A program made the translations under genes and the position numbers. A stretch of 64,000 nucleotides of DNA, taken from positions 140,630-204,629 of the forward strand of contig CALUWE010000002.1 in assembly GCA_944324425.1 (NCBI GenBank), written 5' to 3'. Below the pieces are notes generated by a model. It did no database searches and was not told the DNA's origin. It saw only the letters and a list, made by a program, of their open reading frames with translations. Positions 8,233 to 17,506 of this stretch are shown one piece after another (position 1 is the first letter of the stretch; each line of letters begins with the position of its first letter). Source of the DNA: Candidatus Gastranaerophilales bacterium. GTDB lineage: Bacteria; Cyanobacteriota; Vampirovibrionia; Gastranaerophilales; Gastranaerophilaceae.

Positions 8233-10236
8233 ATGAGCGAAGACAAAATTTCATCTCTTGCTTCAGTAAAAGTTGATGCATGGGGTACAGGGGAACGTAA
8301 CGACTGTTATTGGAACATCGCAAAAAACCAATTAGGCGAAGGAGCAAGCGCACAAGAAATTCAAGCATTGTGCGAGCAGTTGCAGGCATATAACCAAGAG
8401 AAAAATACCGCTATTCAACAACAGGGCGATATGCTATATACCGGTGATCAAATTTTCATTCCTCTTGAATATGCTATGGATGAAATTCAAACAAACGTAA
8501 GCACAAAACAAGAAGAAATTTCAACTGCACAGGGCGAGCTTGAAACCGCACAGGGCGAACTTTCAACAGCAACTGGCAATGTAAATTCGGCTTTAAGCGA
8601 ATATAACTCAGCAATGGCGGCATATCAAGGTGCTGCGGAAGATGCCGACAATAAAGACAGCCTTAAAAGCGAAATGGAAAGCGCAAAACAAGCATATTTG
8701 GATGCTGTTAAACAACAAGAAGAAGCGCAAGCTAAAGTTGAAGAAAAACAGCAAACGGTTGAAGACAAAAAATCCGAACTTGAACAATACAAAACGGAAT
8801 TAGGCGAACTTCAAGAAGAATATTCGGAAGAAAAAGAAGAATATGAATCGGAATTAAGTCAGCTTCAAGACCAAATAGACAGCATAGATACAAGCATACA
8901 AGAAACGGAAACTTCTCTTGAACAAGCTAAAGCACAACAAGAAGCTGCGGCAAGTCAGCAAGAAGATGCTCAGGCTTTAGGTGTTACAAAAAATGAAGAC
9001 GGCACATATTCTTTGGATGATTCAAACTTAACACCCGAACAACTTGAAGCTGCTGCAATAAACTCAGAAAACACAATGACTGCCTTAGAATATTCCGGAA
9101 AAGAAATCAGCGAAGAAAAAATCATTGACGGCGGCAGAACAAAAAGCGTAAAATATGCTGACGGCACAAGTGCCGAATTTCATAGAGACCCTGAAACGGG
9201 TGAATGGTCTGCACTTCCGAACATTATGTATGACGGCGAAGGCGGAGCGGTATATACCGCAAAAGTGGACGCCGAAGATGTTGAAGCAGGCACGGCAAGA
9301 GTTGCAAGCGAAGAAAATCCCGAAGAAAATCCTGAAGAAGTAACCGAAGAGCTTACAGCCATTGCAAATAACATAAGAAATAACCCTGAAGGCGCAGTTG
9401 ACTTTATTAATGATTATATTGAAAACGGCGACTATGATAAAGTTCTGGAATTGGCACAAATCTATGCAAGCGATGATGATACAAGTTCATTATTAGGAGC
9501 ATACAAAGATAATCCTGAAATTTGTTCGCAAGTGGTAAATGCCCTTCAACAAGCATACGATGAGGGCGATGACGCTAAAAAAGAAGAAATTGCAAAAATT
9601 CTTGCAAATGATGTAGAAAAAAGTATAAAAGGCGCAAGTTCAACCTATTACGGCGGAACAACTACATATACCGCCGATGAAGTTTTAAAAGCGGTCTTTG
9701 GTACTGATGAAAACGGAAATTATAACGTTTCGGAAGAATTAATGACAGATATTAAGCGTATCTACGACCAAGTCGGAACAGAAAATGAAAGAAGCCTTGA
9801 AAGCAGTCTTGACAGCAAATACTTCTATACATACGGCAACAGAATAGATCAGGCAGGAATTATGGATGATGCCGATTTGGCTTCAAGCTATATTTCAGAC
9901 GTTCAACAAGAACAAATGTGGGGCACGGAAACAGAAACCCTTAAAAATTATTTCAATGCATTTGATTACGACAACTCTCAAACAATTAAAGATAAATCAA
10001 ACGAAGCTTACAGAACAACAAACATCAATGACAATACTGTTGAAAAACTGTTCAACGGCATTGATACTTCCAATATGACAAAAGAAGATGCTCAAAATAT
10101 TATTGGAAAATTATACTCACACTACAATAACAGCGACGGCATAGTAGATGCAATCCGTGATATGGATTCGGGCACCCAAGAAGAATATATGCCGATTCTG
10201 GCAGAGCTGTATGTAATAGCATCTCAGGAAGAATAA
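8233..10236 (+). CDS. LysM-like, coiled-coil, acidic repeat protein
   Basis: 667-aa protein, not a known family overall. Residues about 20-78 resemble a LysM peptidoglycan-binding fold with an insertion (CYWNIAKNQLGEG ... LYTGDQIFIPLEY). A long Glu/Gln/Ala coiled coil follows (about 85-250; two exact TAQGELE-type repeats), then a short mixed region with a YADGTSAEFHRDPETGEW motif, an acidic ENPEENPEE run near 360, and a helical C-terminal half (about 370-667). No classical signal peptide is seen. The start has an AAGGA site. Probably cell-wall associated. The acidic, helical make-up recalls the 1733-aa protein at 54959, which shares its general style but no clear domain. Function unknown. Confidence 0.7.
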   Translation: MSEDKISSLASVKVDAWGTGERNDCYWNIAKNQLGEGASAQEIQALCEQLQAYNQEKNTAIQQQGDMLYTGDQIFIPLEYAMDEIQTNVSTKQEEISTAQGELETAQGELSTATGNVNSALSEYNSAMAAYQGAAEDADNKDSLKSEMESAKQAYLDAVKQQEEAQAKVEEKQQTVEDKKSELEQYKTELGELQEEYSEEKEEYESELSQLQDQIDSIDTSIQETETSLEQAKAQQEAAASQQEDAQALGVTKNEDGTYSLDDSNLTPEQLEAAAINSENTMTALEYSGKEISEEKIIDGGRTKSVKYADGTSAEFHRDPETGEWSALPNIMYDGEGGAVYTAKVDAEDVEAGTARVASEENPEENPEEVTEELTAIANNIRNNPEGAVDFINDYIENGDYDKVLELAQIYASDDDTSSLLGAYKDNPEICSQVVNALQQAYDEGDDAKKEEIAKILANDVEKSIKGASSTYYGGTTTYTADEVLKAVFGTDENGNYNVSEELMTDIKRIYDQVGTENERSLESSLDSKYFYTYGNRIDQAGIMDDADLASSYISDVQQEQMWGTETETLKNYFNAFDYDNSQTIKDKSNEAYRTTNINDNTVEKLFNGIDTSNMTKEDAQNIIGKLYSHYNNSDGIVDAIRDMDSGTQEEYMPILAELYVIASQEE

Positions 10237-10240
10237 ATTT

Positions 10241-10266
10241 AAAGCCCCTTATTAAAGGGGCTTTTT
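10241..10266. terminator. Intrinsic terminator, usable both ways
   Basis: Perfect 10-bp stem AAAGCCCCTT/AAGGGGCTTT (10241-10250 with 10255-10264), ATTA loop, T-tract after it. It lies between the convergent LysM-like gene and the last pilin gene. Confidence 0.85.
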
Positions 10267-10275
10267 AGTTTTATT

Positions 10276-12807
10276 TTATTGGTAATGCCAATTAATCATA
10301 ACATAGCCGTTTTGGCCGTCGCCGCCCTTACCGGGGCCTAATTCACTGTTATATCCGCCTCCGCCGCCGCCTGAGCCTGCAGAACCCAATTTTTCACCGG
10401 TTGCTGAAGAATATGAAGGAGCAATAAATTTTGCTGTTTGTCCGTCAGAGCTTTTCATTGTACAGTTGCCGTAATAATTATCAACATAAAAAGGTACAAA
10501 ACCTCCGCCCGAAGTTGTTGTAACCGTATTTATAATCATAGTGCCTTTAAATGAATCGTTGTGGGACATATCAGCTAAAAGGCCGTCATTATTACCCGCA
10601 AAAAGCCCTCCGCAACCGCCTTTTGTACCAAGTCCCGAAAAACCGCCAAGGCCGCCCATATAAGAATGTTGATTATTTACAATGGATTTCGAATAAAAAC
10701 CTAAATATACTAAATCTGAAGTATTTAAACCATATTGGCTTGATGTAAGTGATTTTGTAATGTCATTAATATTAACGGGCGACATAGTTTCATACGCATT
10801 AAAGCCGCCGATTTTATCATCAATGTTATTTGCGGGTACAATTTCACCGGTATTCAGTCCTGCACTGTTTGAATTTAGCTCAAAGTAAGGAGATCTTCTG
10901 GGGTTGTTATTATCAAAAAATGCATATCTGCTTACAATCCTTTTGTATTCATAGCTTGAATTAAAAATATCAACATTTTGATTTTGGTCTCTTAATTCAA
11001 AAACAATATTGTTATCCAACAGATTTTCTATATTATCAAAAGTACCGTTTTTTCCTGAAATTACAAGAGGATAATTTCTTGCACTGTTTGCAGGAAGAGG
11101 CATAGGAGCATAATTTGTAAAATCATTTCCCCCTATGGGCAAAGTCAATTGAGCATTTGTATTTATATTTCCGCCATATCCGCCCGCACCGCCTATAACA
11201 AGCAAAACTAATTTATCGGCACCATCATATATTGCGGTACATGCACCGCCTGCACCGTTTTGCCCTTTTGTGGGAGTATAATCATAAGCGCCGCTGTTTG
11301 CATCCAGCTGACCGTTCTTGCCTGCTGTACCTCCTGCACCGCCAGCACCTACAACAATTGTGTATCTTGAACCTGGAACCACCGGAAAATTATTTATTTT
11401 TATTGCGGTACCGCCCACACCGCCTGAGCCTGTACCTCCTGGGTTATCCAAATATGCGGTCAGTTTGCCGTATTGATTATTCATATCTTTTTCAGCAGGC
11501 GTTGATCTTATTTTATCATGAGTGCCTTTGCCGTCGTCAACTTGGTTGTTTAAAGGTATATAACAAGAATCAACCGCATTTTCACAAACAATCATAGCGC
11601 CTTCGCCTCTGCCGCCGGCACCGTATTTGCCGAGAATATTAATTTTAGCGCCTTCGCCGCCTTTAACAAGACAGCCGTTTGTTACTTTACCGCTTCTTGG
11701 AATAGATGATGTTTTACCTTCAACGGAAGGTATAAATGAAAAATTCGAAAGCTTTGCAAGTGAAGTTACAAGCTTGGAATCATTCGGCAGCACGGTAATA
11801 TCCGTTGCACCTTCGGCTTCAACTTCCGGACTGACGGATGTTGTCCAAACAAATTTATCATCACTGTCTCCCAAACTTGTTTTAAACGCTTGAATTCTTC
11901 TGCCGACCTTAGCATCAGCAAGAAATATTCCGGCTTTGCTTCTTGAATCTTGCGTATTTATATGCGCAGATCCCGCAAAACCTTGTTCAAGAGTTAATTG
12001 ATGTGAAGATTCAAAAAATACGCCAAAGCCTTCATATTGTTGAATTCCTTCATATAAGCTATGATATGTGGAACCATACCCTGTATTTGCACAGATAATA
12101 TCCCCGTCGTTGCACATTTGCGCGCCCTGAGCCGTTATTTCGCCCAGTTTTGTTTCATCACCAAAGCTTATTTTTAATGAAGAATCCGAATTGGTTGTTT
12201 CCGTTAAAAAGCTTGGTTTATAGTCAAGAAAAATGAAATCGCGCGGCAATTCATGGTTTAAAATTGCATTACCGGAAGAACCGCCTTTTCCTGCATAAAC
12301 ATTGTTATCAGCAGTAACGGTATCTCTCTGATGTCCGTCTTCCCCGCTTGAAACAAGTGCATCAATAACGATTTTTTTAATTCTTGAATGCAGCAATTGA
12401 AGCGGTGCTGAAGCTCCGCTCATATATTCTTTTTTTACTACTGTACCGCCTGCGGCTCCGCCTCCGCCTCCGCCGCCTGCAACAAGAGTCAAGTCAATTT
12501 TATGAACATCACTGGGAACAACAAATTCATATCTTTGACATTTTCCGCTTGTATCTTTAACAATCGTTCGCGTTCCGTTAATGCTCAAAGATGTAACATA
12601 GCAAGGAAAAATTGGGTTTTCCGTACTTTGCTGTTGAAAAAGAAAAACTGCTCCGTTACCCCTTTTTGCAAAATTTGCCATTTTATTCTTTTTTGTAATA
12701 GCAGGAAACGCCAACAGCAAAATAATCGACAATATCAAAAGTGAAATTAAAACTTCTGCAAGCGAAAAAGCTTTTTTTCTGTTTATTTTATTTATATTAA
12801 AAATCAT
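10276..12807 (-). CDS. Giant prepilin-like polyglycine surface protein (copy 3)
   Basis: 843-aa type IV pilin-like protein. Residues 1-40 are a class III signal: basic stretch, A13|F14SLAE cleavage site with Glu at +5, and a 20-residue hydrophobic helix. A small Cys-containing region follows, then LTLVAGGGGGGGAAGG (about 108), several Gly-Ala-rich blocks (GGTGSGGVGGT, VVGAGGAGGTAG) alternating with less Gly-rich parts, and a terminal GSAGSGGGGGGY...GGDGQNGYVMINW module. The last module resembles glycine-rich (polyglycine-II) domains of phage tail fibres and adhesins. Third gene of a three-copy operon, 18 nt after the previous stop with an AAAGAGG site. Probably assembled or anchored by a type IV pilus-like system and used for adhesion. 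About five times longer than normal pilins. Confidence 0.8.
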   Translation of the reverse strand: MIFNINKINRKKAFSLAEVLISLLILSIILLLAFPAITKKNKMANFAKRGNGAVFLFQQQSTENPIFPCYVTSLSINGTRTIVKDTSGKCQRYEFVVPSDVHKIDLTLVAGGGGGGGAAGGTVVKKEYMSGASAPLQLLHSRIKKIVIDALVSSGEDGHQRDTVTADNNVYAGKGGSSGNAILNHELPRDFIFLDYKPSFLTETTNSDSSLKISFGDETKLGEITAQGAQMCNDGDIICANTGYGSTYHSLYEGIQQYEGFGVFFESSHQLTLEQGFAGSAHINTQDSRSKAGIFLADAKVGRRIQAFKTSLGDSDDKFVWTTSVSPEVEAEGATDITVLPNDSKLVTSLAKLSNFSFIPSVEGKTSSIPRSGKVTNGCLVKGGEGAKINILGKYGAGGRGEGAMIVCENAVDSCYIPLNNQVDDGKGTHDKIRSTPAEKDMNNQYGKLTAYLDNPGGTGSGGVGGTAIKINNFPVVPGSRYTIVVGAGGAGGTAGKNGQLDANSGAYDYTPTKGQNGAGGACTAIYDGADKLVLLVIGGAGGYGGNINTNAQLTLPIGGNDFTNYAPMPLPANSARNYPLVISGKNGTFDNIENLLDNNIVFELRDQNQNVDIFNSSYEYKRIVSRYAFFDNNNPRRSPYFELNSNSAGLNTGEIVPANNIDDKIGGFNAYETMSPVNINDITKSLTSSQYGLNTSDLVYLGFYSKSIVNNQHSYMGGLGGFSGLGTKGGCGGLFAGNNDGLLADMSHNDSFKGTMIINTVTTTSGGGFVPFYVDNYYGNCTMKSSDGQTAKFIAPSYSSATGEKLGSAGSGGGGGGYNSELGPGKGGDGQNGYVMINWHYQ

Positions 12808-12825
12808 TTTACCTCTTTGCTATTA

Positions 12826-14934
12826 TTACTTGCGCCATTCAATCATCAAATAACCGTCTTGGCCGTCGCCGCCTCTGCCTGAGCCTGCCAAAATATTATA
12901 GCCTCCGCCGCCGCCGCCTGAGCCGGCAGAACCAAACTTGGATGAGTTTGGTGTCGGAGCAACAAATTCAGCTGTTGTGCCGTTTGGAGACATTGAATTG
13001 CAATTTTCATAATATGCGGAAATAGGATATAATCTTCTTTCCACAACAAACGTATTTACAAGAAAATCCTTATTTGAAGTAGATGTTCTGCCATCGAAAT
13101 TGCCCAAGAAATACCCGCCGCAACCTGCCTTTTTGCTTACTCCGGAAAAACCTCCGAGGCCGCCGACATAAGCACCTAAATTATCTTTCAAATTTCTGTA
13201 ATAAAAACCGTTATAAACATTGTTTATATTTGAACCGTTATAAGAAATTTGCTCATTAACTGCATTATTCAAATCGAAAGCTGAATAACCGCCCGTTCTT
13301 GAATCAATATTTATAGAATTGGTATTAACCTTGTAATTTAAAGTATAAAAAGGTTCTACACTCATATATGGATATTGAATGCTCACCATGGACAAATTTG
13401 CGTTAGATTCAACATTCGGAAGAGAACTTCCGTCATTTACACTTGATTTCGATGCAACTTTTTGATCCAAAACAATATTTGTCGTTAAATTGTTAATTCC
13501 TGAAATAACTTTCGGGAAAAATCTGCCCGAAGCTCCGATTTGTCCGGTATATGCGCTGCCGTTATACACTCTGCCTCCTTGTCCGGGAGCGCCGCCGTTA
13601 ACCATATAAATTAATTGTCCGTTTTCATTATAGATAGCGGTTGAAACACCGCCTACACCATTTTCGCCTTGTTTTGGATTTTGCGAAGCAAATGCTCCGG
13701 AACCGCCTTTACCGCCTTTACCTACTCTTATTATATATTTTTGTCCGGGCAATACATCAAGACCCATAATTTTTACGCCTGTTCCGCCGCCTCCGCCGCC
13801 GCCGGTGCCGCCCGGATATTCAATGGTATATTCGGCTTCAGCATGAGCACTTTCACCCTCTGTTGCCGCCTTATTTTGCGTTAAGGTCAAATCGCTTATA
13901 TTGTTACAAACAAATTTTTTGCATTTAAGCTTCATGGATGCACCGACTCCGCCTGACCCGTAAGAGGAAGTTCCGTTAACAATTCCGCCGATTCCGCCGA
14001 CAAAAACCATGTCTTTTCCGTATGTAAAAAATGAAAGCGATGCATTTTTACTGTCGCTGCGGCCGTTTTCACCTTTGATGCTGTCAATAATAAACTGTGA
14101 AGTTATTCCGCATGCTGATACACCCGCAGGGCCCATATCATAATTTATGCCGCCTAAAGCACAATGTCCTTTATATCCGTCATCGGTTTTTCTTATACCG
14201 TACTCAATTTTTCTGGAACCGTCAAAAACACCGTTTTTTGAATTTTCAACTTCAAAAGAAGATGTTTCACCGGCAGCAATTCTAATTCTTCCTTGAGGAG
14301 CATTGGTTTGGGAAGTGGAGAGATTATTTGAAAAATTAGAGCCTCTGGTATATGCATCAGGCAAGGGAAATTCAACAATTGCCATTGAAGAATTACCGCC
14401 TTTTCCGCTGCACACATAATTGCCGCCGCCATTACAATCTTTATTTATAGGAAAACCGTTTTGCCCTTTTGAAACAAGTGATTTTATTTTCACTTCTTTT
14501 AAAATGTCAGGTATAAATCCGTCAGCATTAACATGTGCTATTTGAGCATCATTCGTAGACAGTGTTTTTGTTAATGTTTTCCCGCCTGCGGCTCCGCCTC
14601 CGCCGCCGCCGCCTGCAACAAGAGTTAAATTAACTTTGTACACGTCCTTCGGAACAACAAATTGATATTCCGAGCATTCGCGTGTGCTTGTGTATTTTTC
14701 GGTAAAAGATGAATAATTTGAAATTTCGGTTACAAAACACACATTATCATCTTGCACATTATTTCCTGCGCTGTATGTATACACAACACCGTCTGACACC
14801 CTATCAGACACTTTTTTTGTTATAATCGGCGCCAAGGCAACCATTATTAATGATAAAATTACAAGAGAAATTAAAACCTCCACCAATGAAAAGGCATTTG
14901 TTTTTTTATTTATTTTATTTATATTAAAAACCAT
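12826..14934 (-). CDS. Giant prepilin-like polyglycine surface protein (copy 2)
   Basis: 702-aa paralogue of its neighbours. It has a class III signal with A14|F15SLVE, a hydrophobic helix to about residue 42, a short Cys-bearing segment, LTLVAGGGGGGGAAGG (about 103), a central PGGTGGGGGGGTG block followed by PGQKYIIRVGKGGKGG, and the C-terminal GSAGSGGGGGGY...GGDGQDGYLMIEW module. Its last ~100 bp are almost identical at the DNA level to those of the upstream gene (about 6 differences), while the middle is diverged, pointing to recent duplication or gene conversion. AAAGAGG ribosome site; 12 nt from the upstream stop. Likely a surface adhesin or minor pilin. Confidence 0.8.
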   Translation of the reverse strand: MVFNINKINKKTNAFSLVEVLISLVILSLIMVALAPIITKKVSDRVSDGVVYTYSAGNNVQDDNVCFVTEISNYSSFTEKYTSTRECSEYQFVVPKDVYKVNLTLVAGGGGGGGAAGGKTLTKTLSTNDAQIAHVNADGFIPDILKEVKIKSLVSKGQNGFPINKDCNGGGNYVCSGKGGNSSMAIVEFPLPDAYTRGSNFSNNLSTSQTNAPQGRIRIAAGETSSFEVENSKNGVFDGSRKIEYGIRKTDDGYKGHCALGGINYDMGPAGVSACGITSQFIIDSIKGENGRSDSKNASLSFFTYGKDMVFVGGIGGIVNGTSSYGSGGVGASMKLKCKKFVCNNISDLTLTQNKAATEGESAHAEAEYTIEYPGGTGGGGGGGTGVKIMGLDVLPGQKYIIRVGKGGKGGSGAFASQNPKQGENGVGGVSTAIYNENGQLIYMVNGGAPGQGGRVYNGSAYTGQIGASGRFFPKVISGINNLTTNIVLDQKVASKSSVNDGSSLPNVESNANLSMVSIQYPYMSVEPFYTLNYKVNTNSINIDSRTGGYSAFDLNNAVNEQISYNGSNINNVYNGFYYRNLKDNLGAYVGGLGGFSGVSKKAGCGGYFLGNFDGRTSTSNKDFLVNTFVVERRLYPISAYYENCNSMSPNGTTAEFVAPTPNSSKFGSAGSGGGGGGYNILAGSGRGGDGQDGYLMIEWRK

Positions 14935-14946
14935 TTTACCTCTTTA

Positions 14947-17109
14947 TTATCTGCGCCATTCAATCATTAAATAACCGTCTTGGCCATCGCCGCCTCTGCC
15001 TGAGCCTGCCAGAATATTATAGCCTCCGCCGCCGCCGCCTGAGCCTGCAGAACCAAACTCAGAGTAATGCGGCCTCGGTGCAACAAACTGCACGGTTGCA
15101 CCGTCAGGAGATTTTGTTGAACAGCCTTCATAAAAATCAGTAATTTTATATGAATTGTTTCCGAGCATAATGGTATTTATTCTGGCTTGCCTTGTATCCG
15201 AATCTCCGGGCAATGAACCGTCATCATCATCTCTGCCGTCAAAATTACCCATAAAGTATCCGCCGCAGGCAGCTTTGCCTCCAAGTCCGTTAAAACCTCC
15301 AAGGCCTCCGATATAAGCGCCTGTATTATTTACAAGACTTCTGTAATAAAGGCCGTCGTACTGGCCGCCGCTTACTTGAACGGTTTTTATTTCAAAGCCT
15401 GAAAAACCGCCTGTTTTATTTGCAACTTCACCGTTAAAATTAGCTATATTATTTGATTCGTTTCTTGTTCTTTTGTTTAAAGTTTTATATGGTTCATCTT
15501 GAAATAGGTTATATTGAATTCTGCGTGTTTGCATATTAATTTTATCGCCGCTTATATTTTTAAATTCAGTATTAAAATTACCCTGCTGAAGTTCACTTAT
15601 TACTTTTCCATCAACGGCAATTTCATTAAACAAAGTATTGCTTGAAGAAATAAGCATTTTATAATTTCTGCCGGATAAACCGGTTTTTCCCGTATATGCA
15701 CTGCCGTCATACACCTTGCCGCCTTGTCCCGGAGCACCGCCGTTAACCATAAGAAGAAGATTTCCGCCTTGGTCATATATTGCGGTAGATGTACCGCCAA
15801 TACCGTTCTTACCGTCATCCGGATCATTTGACGCAACACCGGCCGCGCCGCCTGCGCCGCCTTTACCAACCACTATTGTATAAGTTTGTCCCGGAACAAC
15901 CGTAAAATTGACTATTCTGACCGCAGAACCGCCTGCGCCCCCACCGCCTGCGCCACCCGGACGCTCTGTTTCAATAACTATCGAGCTATTGCCTATTTTG
16001 CCGACTTTATCCGAGTTTAGCGCAGCAAACAACATTCCGGAATAATCACAGGTTTCAATGTTTGATGAAAACCATTTCGGATCATCACAATTTGTAACTT
16101 GAAATGATTGTCCTTCACCGCCTGAACCGTAATTACCCAAGGCATGAGCGTTTTTACCGCCTGCGCCGCCTTGAAATACCTGATTAAGAGGGAACTCTTG
16201 ATCTGCATATTTGAAAAAGGTGCCGTATGCTCCGTCAATGCTTTGTATGATGCTGCTTGAGGGAATTCGGCAAATTTGTTCAAAATTGGTTTCTTCAGAT
16301 TTCACTTGGGTTCCCCCGATATTACACAGCATTTGATATCCGTCGGTCAAGTAATTAATGCCGTATGTAACCGTTTGTTCAGGTCTGTTATCACCCCAAG
16401 ACATTTTTAAAAAAGCAGCGTCCGCAGCATTTGAAACTTCATATTCCGTATTTACGGGAGTTTGAACCGAAAGTGTATTTACAAAACCGGCACCTCTGAT
16501 ATATTCATCAGGGATATAAAAATCACTTATTGCAGGCGAAGATTTACCGCCTTTTCCTGCGCAGCGGGGTGCATTATTTCCGATGTCAGGCAAATATTGA
16601 CAAACTTCGGAAGGAATAAAAGAAAAATACGAACCGTTTTTGCCTCTTGCCGTCATATATATCATTTTTACGCTTTTTACAATGTCTGAAATAAAATTTT
16701 TCGTATAATTGCTTTCAACAGCGCCGGTTGACAAAGATGAGGTTTCCGTAAACCCGCCGGCAGCACCGCCGCCTCCGCCGCCGCCCGCAACAAGAGTTAA
16801 ATTAACCCTGTCAACACCTTGGGGCACTTGAAATTTATATTCCGTGCAATCGGGAGAATATGAATATGTTTCAGGATAATCGCTGTCCGCAAAGTCCACA
16901 CTTGCCAAAAAGCAGCTGTTTTGAATTGACAGCTGGCTTGGGCCGTTATACGTGTATACAATGCCATAATCTTTCCTTGGCATCATTCTTCTTGTAAAAA
17001 CGGGGGCCAATGCTACAAAAATTAATGAAACAATCAAAATGGACATCAAAATTTCAATTAGAGAAAATGCCATTTTATTGGAGTTTGTTTTTATATTTTT
17101 TCTTATCAT
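14947..17109 (-). CDS. Giant prepilin-like polyglycine surface protein (copy 1, operon head)
   Basis: 720-aa first gene of the triplet. Class III signal with A14|F15SLIE and a hydrophobic helix; a Cys pair region; LTLVAGGGGGGGAAGG (about 111); PGGAGGGGAGGSAVRI with PGQTYTIVVGKGGAGGAAG in the centre; terminal GSAGSGGGGGGY...GGDGQDGYLMIEW. Two or more Cys in the variable part could form disulfides outside the cell. A near-consensus promoter lies 50-75 nt upstream, yet the ATG has no Shine-Dalgarno site, unlike copies 2 and 3. Proposed role, by family analogy: a surface-exposed adhesive fibre component. The prepilin peptidase and assembly genes are not in the window. Confidence 0.8.
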   Translation of the reverse strand: MIRKNIKTNSNKMAFSLIEILMSILIVSLIFVALAPVFTRRMMPRKDYGIVYTYNGPSQLSIQNSCFLASVDFADSDYPETYSYSPDCTEYKFQVPQGVDRVNLTLVAGGGGGGGAAGGFTETSSLSTGAVESNYTKNFISDIVKSVKMIYMTARGKNGSYFSFIPSEVCQYLPDIGNNAPRCAGKGGKSSPAISDFYIPDEYIRGAGFVNTLSVQTPVNTEYEVSNAADAAFLKMSWGDNRPEQTVTYGINYLTDGYQMLCNIGGTQVKSEETNFEQICRIPSSSIIQSIDGAYGTFFKYADQEFPLNQVFQGGAGGKNAHALGNYGSGGEGQSFQVTNCDDPKWFSSNIETCDYSGMLFAALNSDKVGKIGNSSIVIETERPGGAGGGGAGGSAVRIVNFTVVPGQTYTIVVGKGGAGGAAGVASNDPDDGKNGIGGTSTAIYDQGGNLLLMVNGGAPGQGGKVYDGSAYTGKTGLSGRNYKMLISSSNTLFNEIAVDGKVISELQQGNFNTEFKNISGDKINMQTRRIQYNLFQDEPYKTLNKRTRNESNNIANFNGEVANKTGGFSGFEIKTVQVSGGQYDGLYYRSLVNNTGAYIGGLGGFNGLGGKAACGGYFMGNFDGRDDDDGSLPGDSDTRQARINTIMLGNNSYKITDFYEGCSTKSPDGATVQFVAPRPHYSEFGSAGSGGGGGGYNILAGSGRGGDGQDGYLMIEWRR

Positions 17110-17155
17110 TCAAACTGTCCGAAAGGAGTAATTCACAAATACCACAGCTGATTTT

Positions 17156-17184
17156 AGTATAACGTATTTTATAGTGTCTTTCAA
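17156..17184 (-). promoter_or_regulatory. Sigma-70-type promoter of the giant pilin operon
   Basis: On the minus strand, TTGAAA (17184-17179), a 17-nt spacer and TATACT (17161-17156). Predicted start near 17149, giving a leader of about 40 nt. The only near-consensus promoter seen for all three genes. Confidence 0.75.
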
Positions 17185-17280
17185 TAAAGTTAAGAACCAA
17201 AAATATCAAAAAAGCCATATGCACACTACAAAAGGATTTCCGCCTTAATTTTTCCTACATATTTCAACACAAAATTTTAA

Positions 17281-17466
17281 TTGTTAAGCTTTGTTAAGCA
17301 TATAGTATATAAAAAAGCAATATTTTTTAGATAACAAACTTTATATAAGTACAAGAGAGAAATTAAGAGAGAAAAAACAAAAAACTAAATTTACCACAAA
17401 AAAGTTACCACCAATACCAAAAGAGGACACGAAAAGATTTAAGCTCTTAAAAAAAGAGCTTTTTTA
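17281..17466 (+). ncRNA. Possible small RNA in the 397-bp intergenic gap
   Basis: The gap 17110-17506 has no ORF of note. On the plus strand a perfect terminator (17441-17466) follows about 150 nt of non-coding DNA with a TTGTTA box at 17281 and AT-rich -10-like sequence near 17303; TTGTTAAGC is directly repeated there. No plus-strand gene exists upstream for nearly 7 kb, so a short independent transcript is a reasonable guess. The promoter is weak and the call tentative. Confidence 0.3.
17441..17466 (+). terminator. Plus-strand intrinsic terminator without an annotated gene
   Basis: AAGCTCTT, A5 loop, AAGAGCTT and T6 (stem 17441-17448 with 17454-17461). Oriented for the plus strand although both flanking genes run minus. 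Confidence 0.7.
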
Positions 17467-17480
17467 TTGCGAAAAATTTA

Positions 17481-17504
17481 AACAAGGGACAAGTTTGCCC
17501 CTGT
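17481..17504 (-). terminator. Terminator after the M49-like peptidase operon
   Basis: Minus-strand AACAGGGG/CCCTTGTT stem (one G-T pair, 9-nt loop) directly after the stop at 17507, followed by TAAATTTTT. Confidence 0.55.
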
Positions 17505-17506
17505 TT

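Noticed and set aside
11232..11893. Plus-strand ORFs of 88-121 codons inside the glycine-rich genes
   Set aside because: They are the antisense reading of repeated Gly codons (poly GCC/CCG), with low-complexity products and no ribosome site.
17121..17130. Anti-Shine-Dalgarno-like CTCCTTT in the pilin leader
   Set aside because: A short pyrimidine run is expected by chance; no pairing partner defined.
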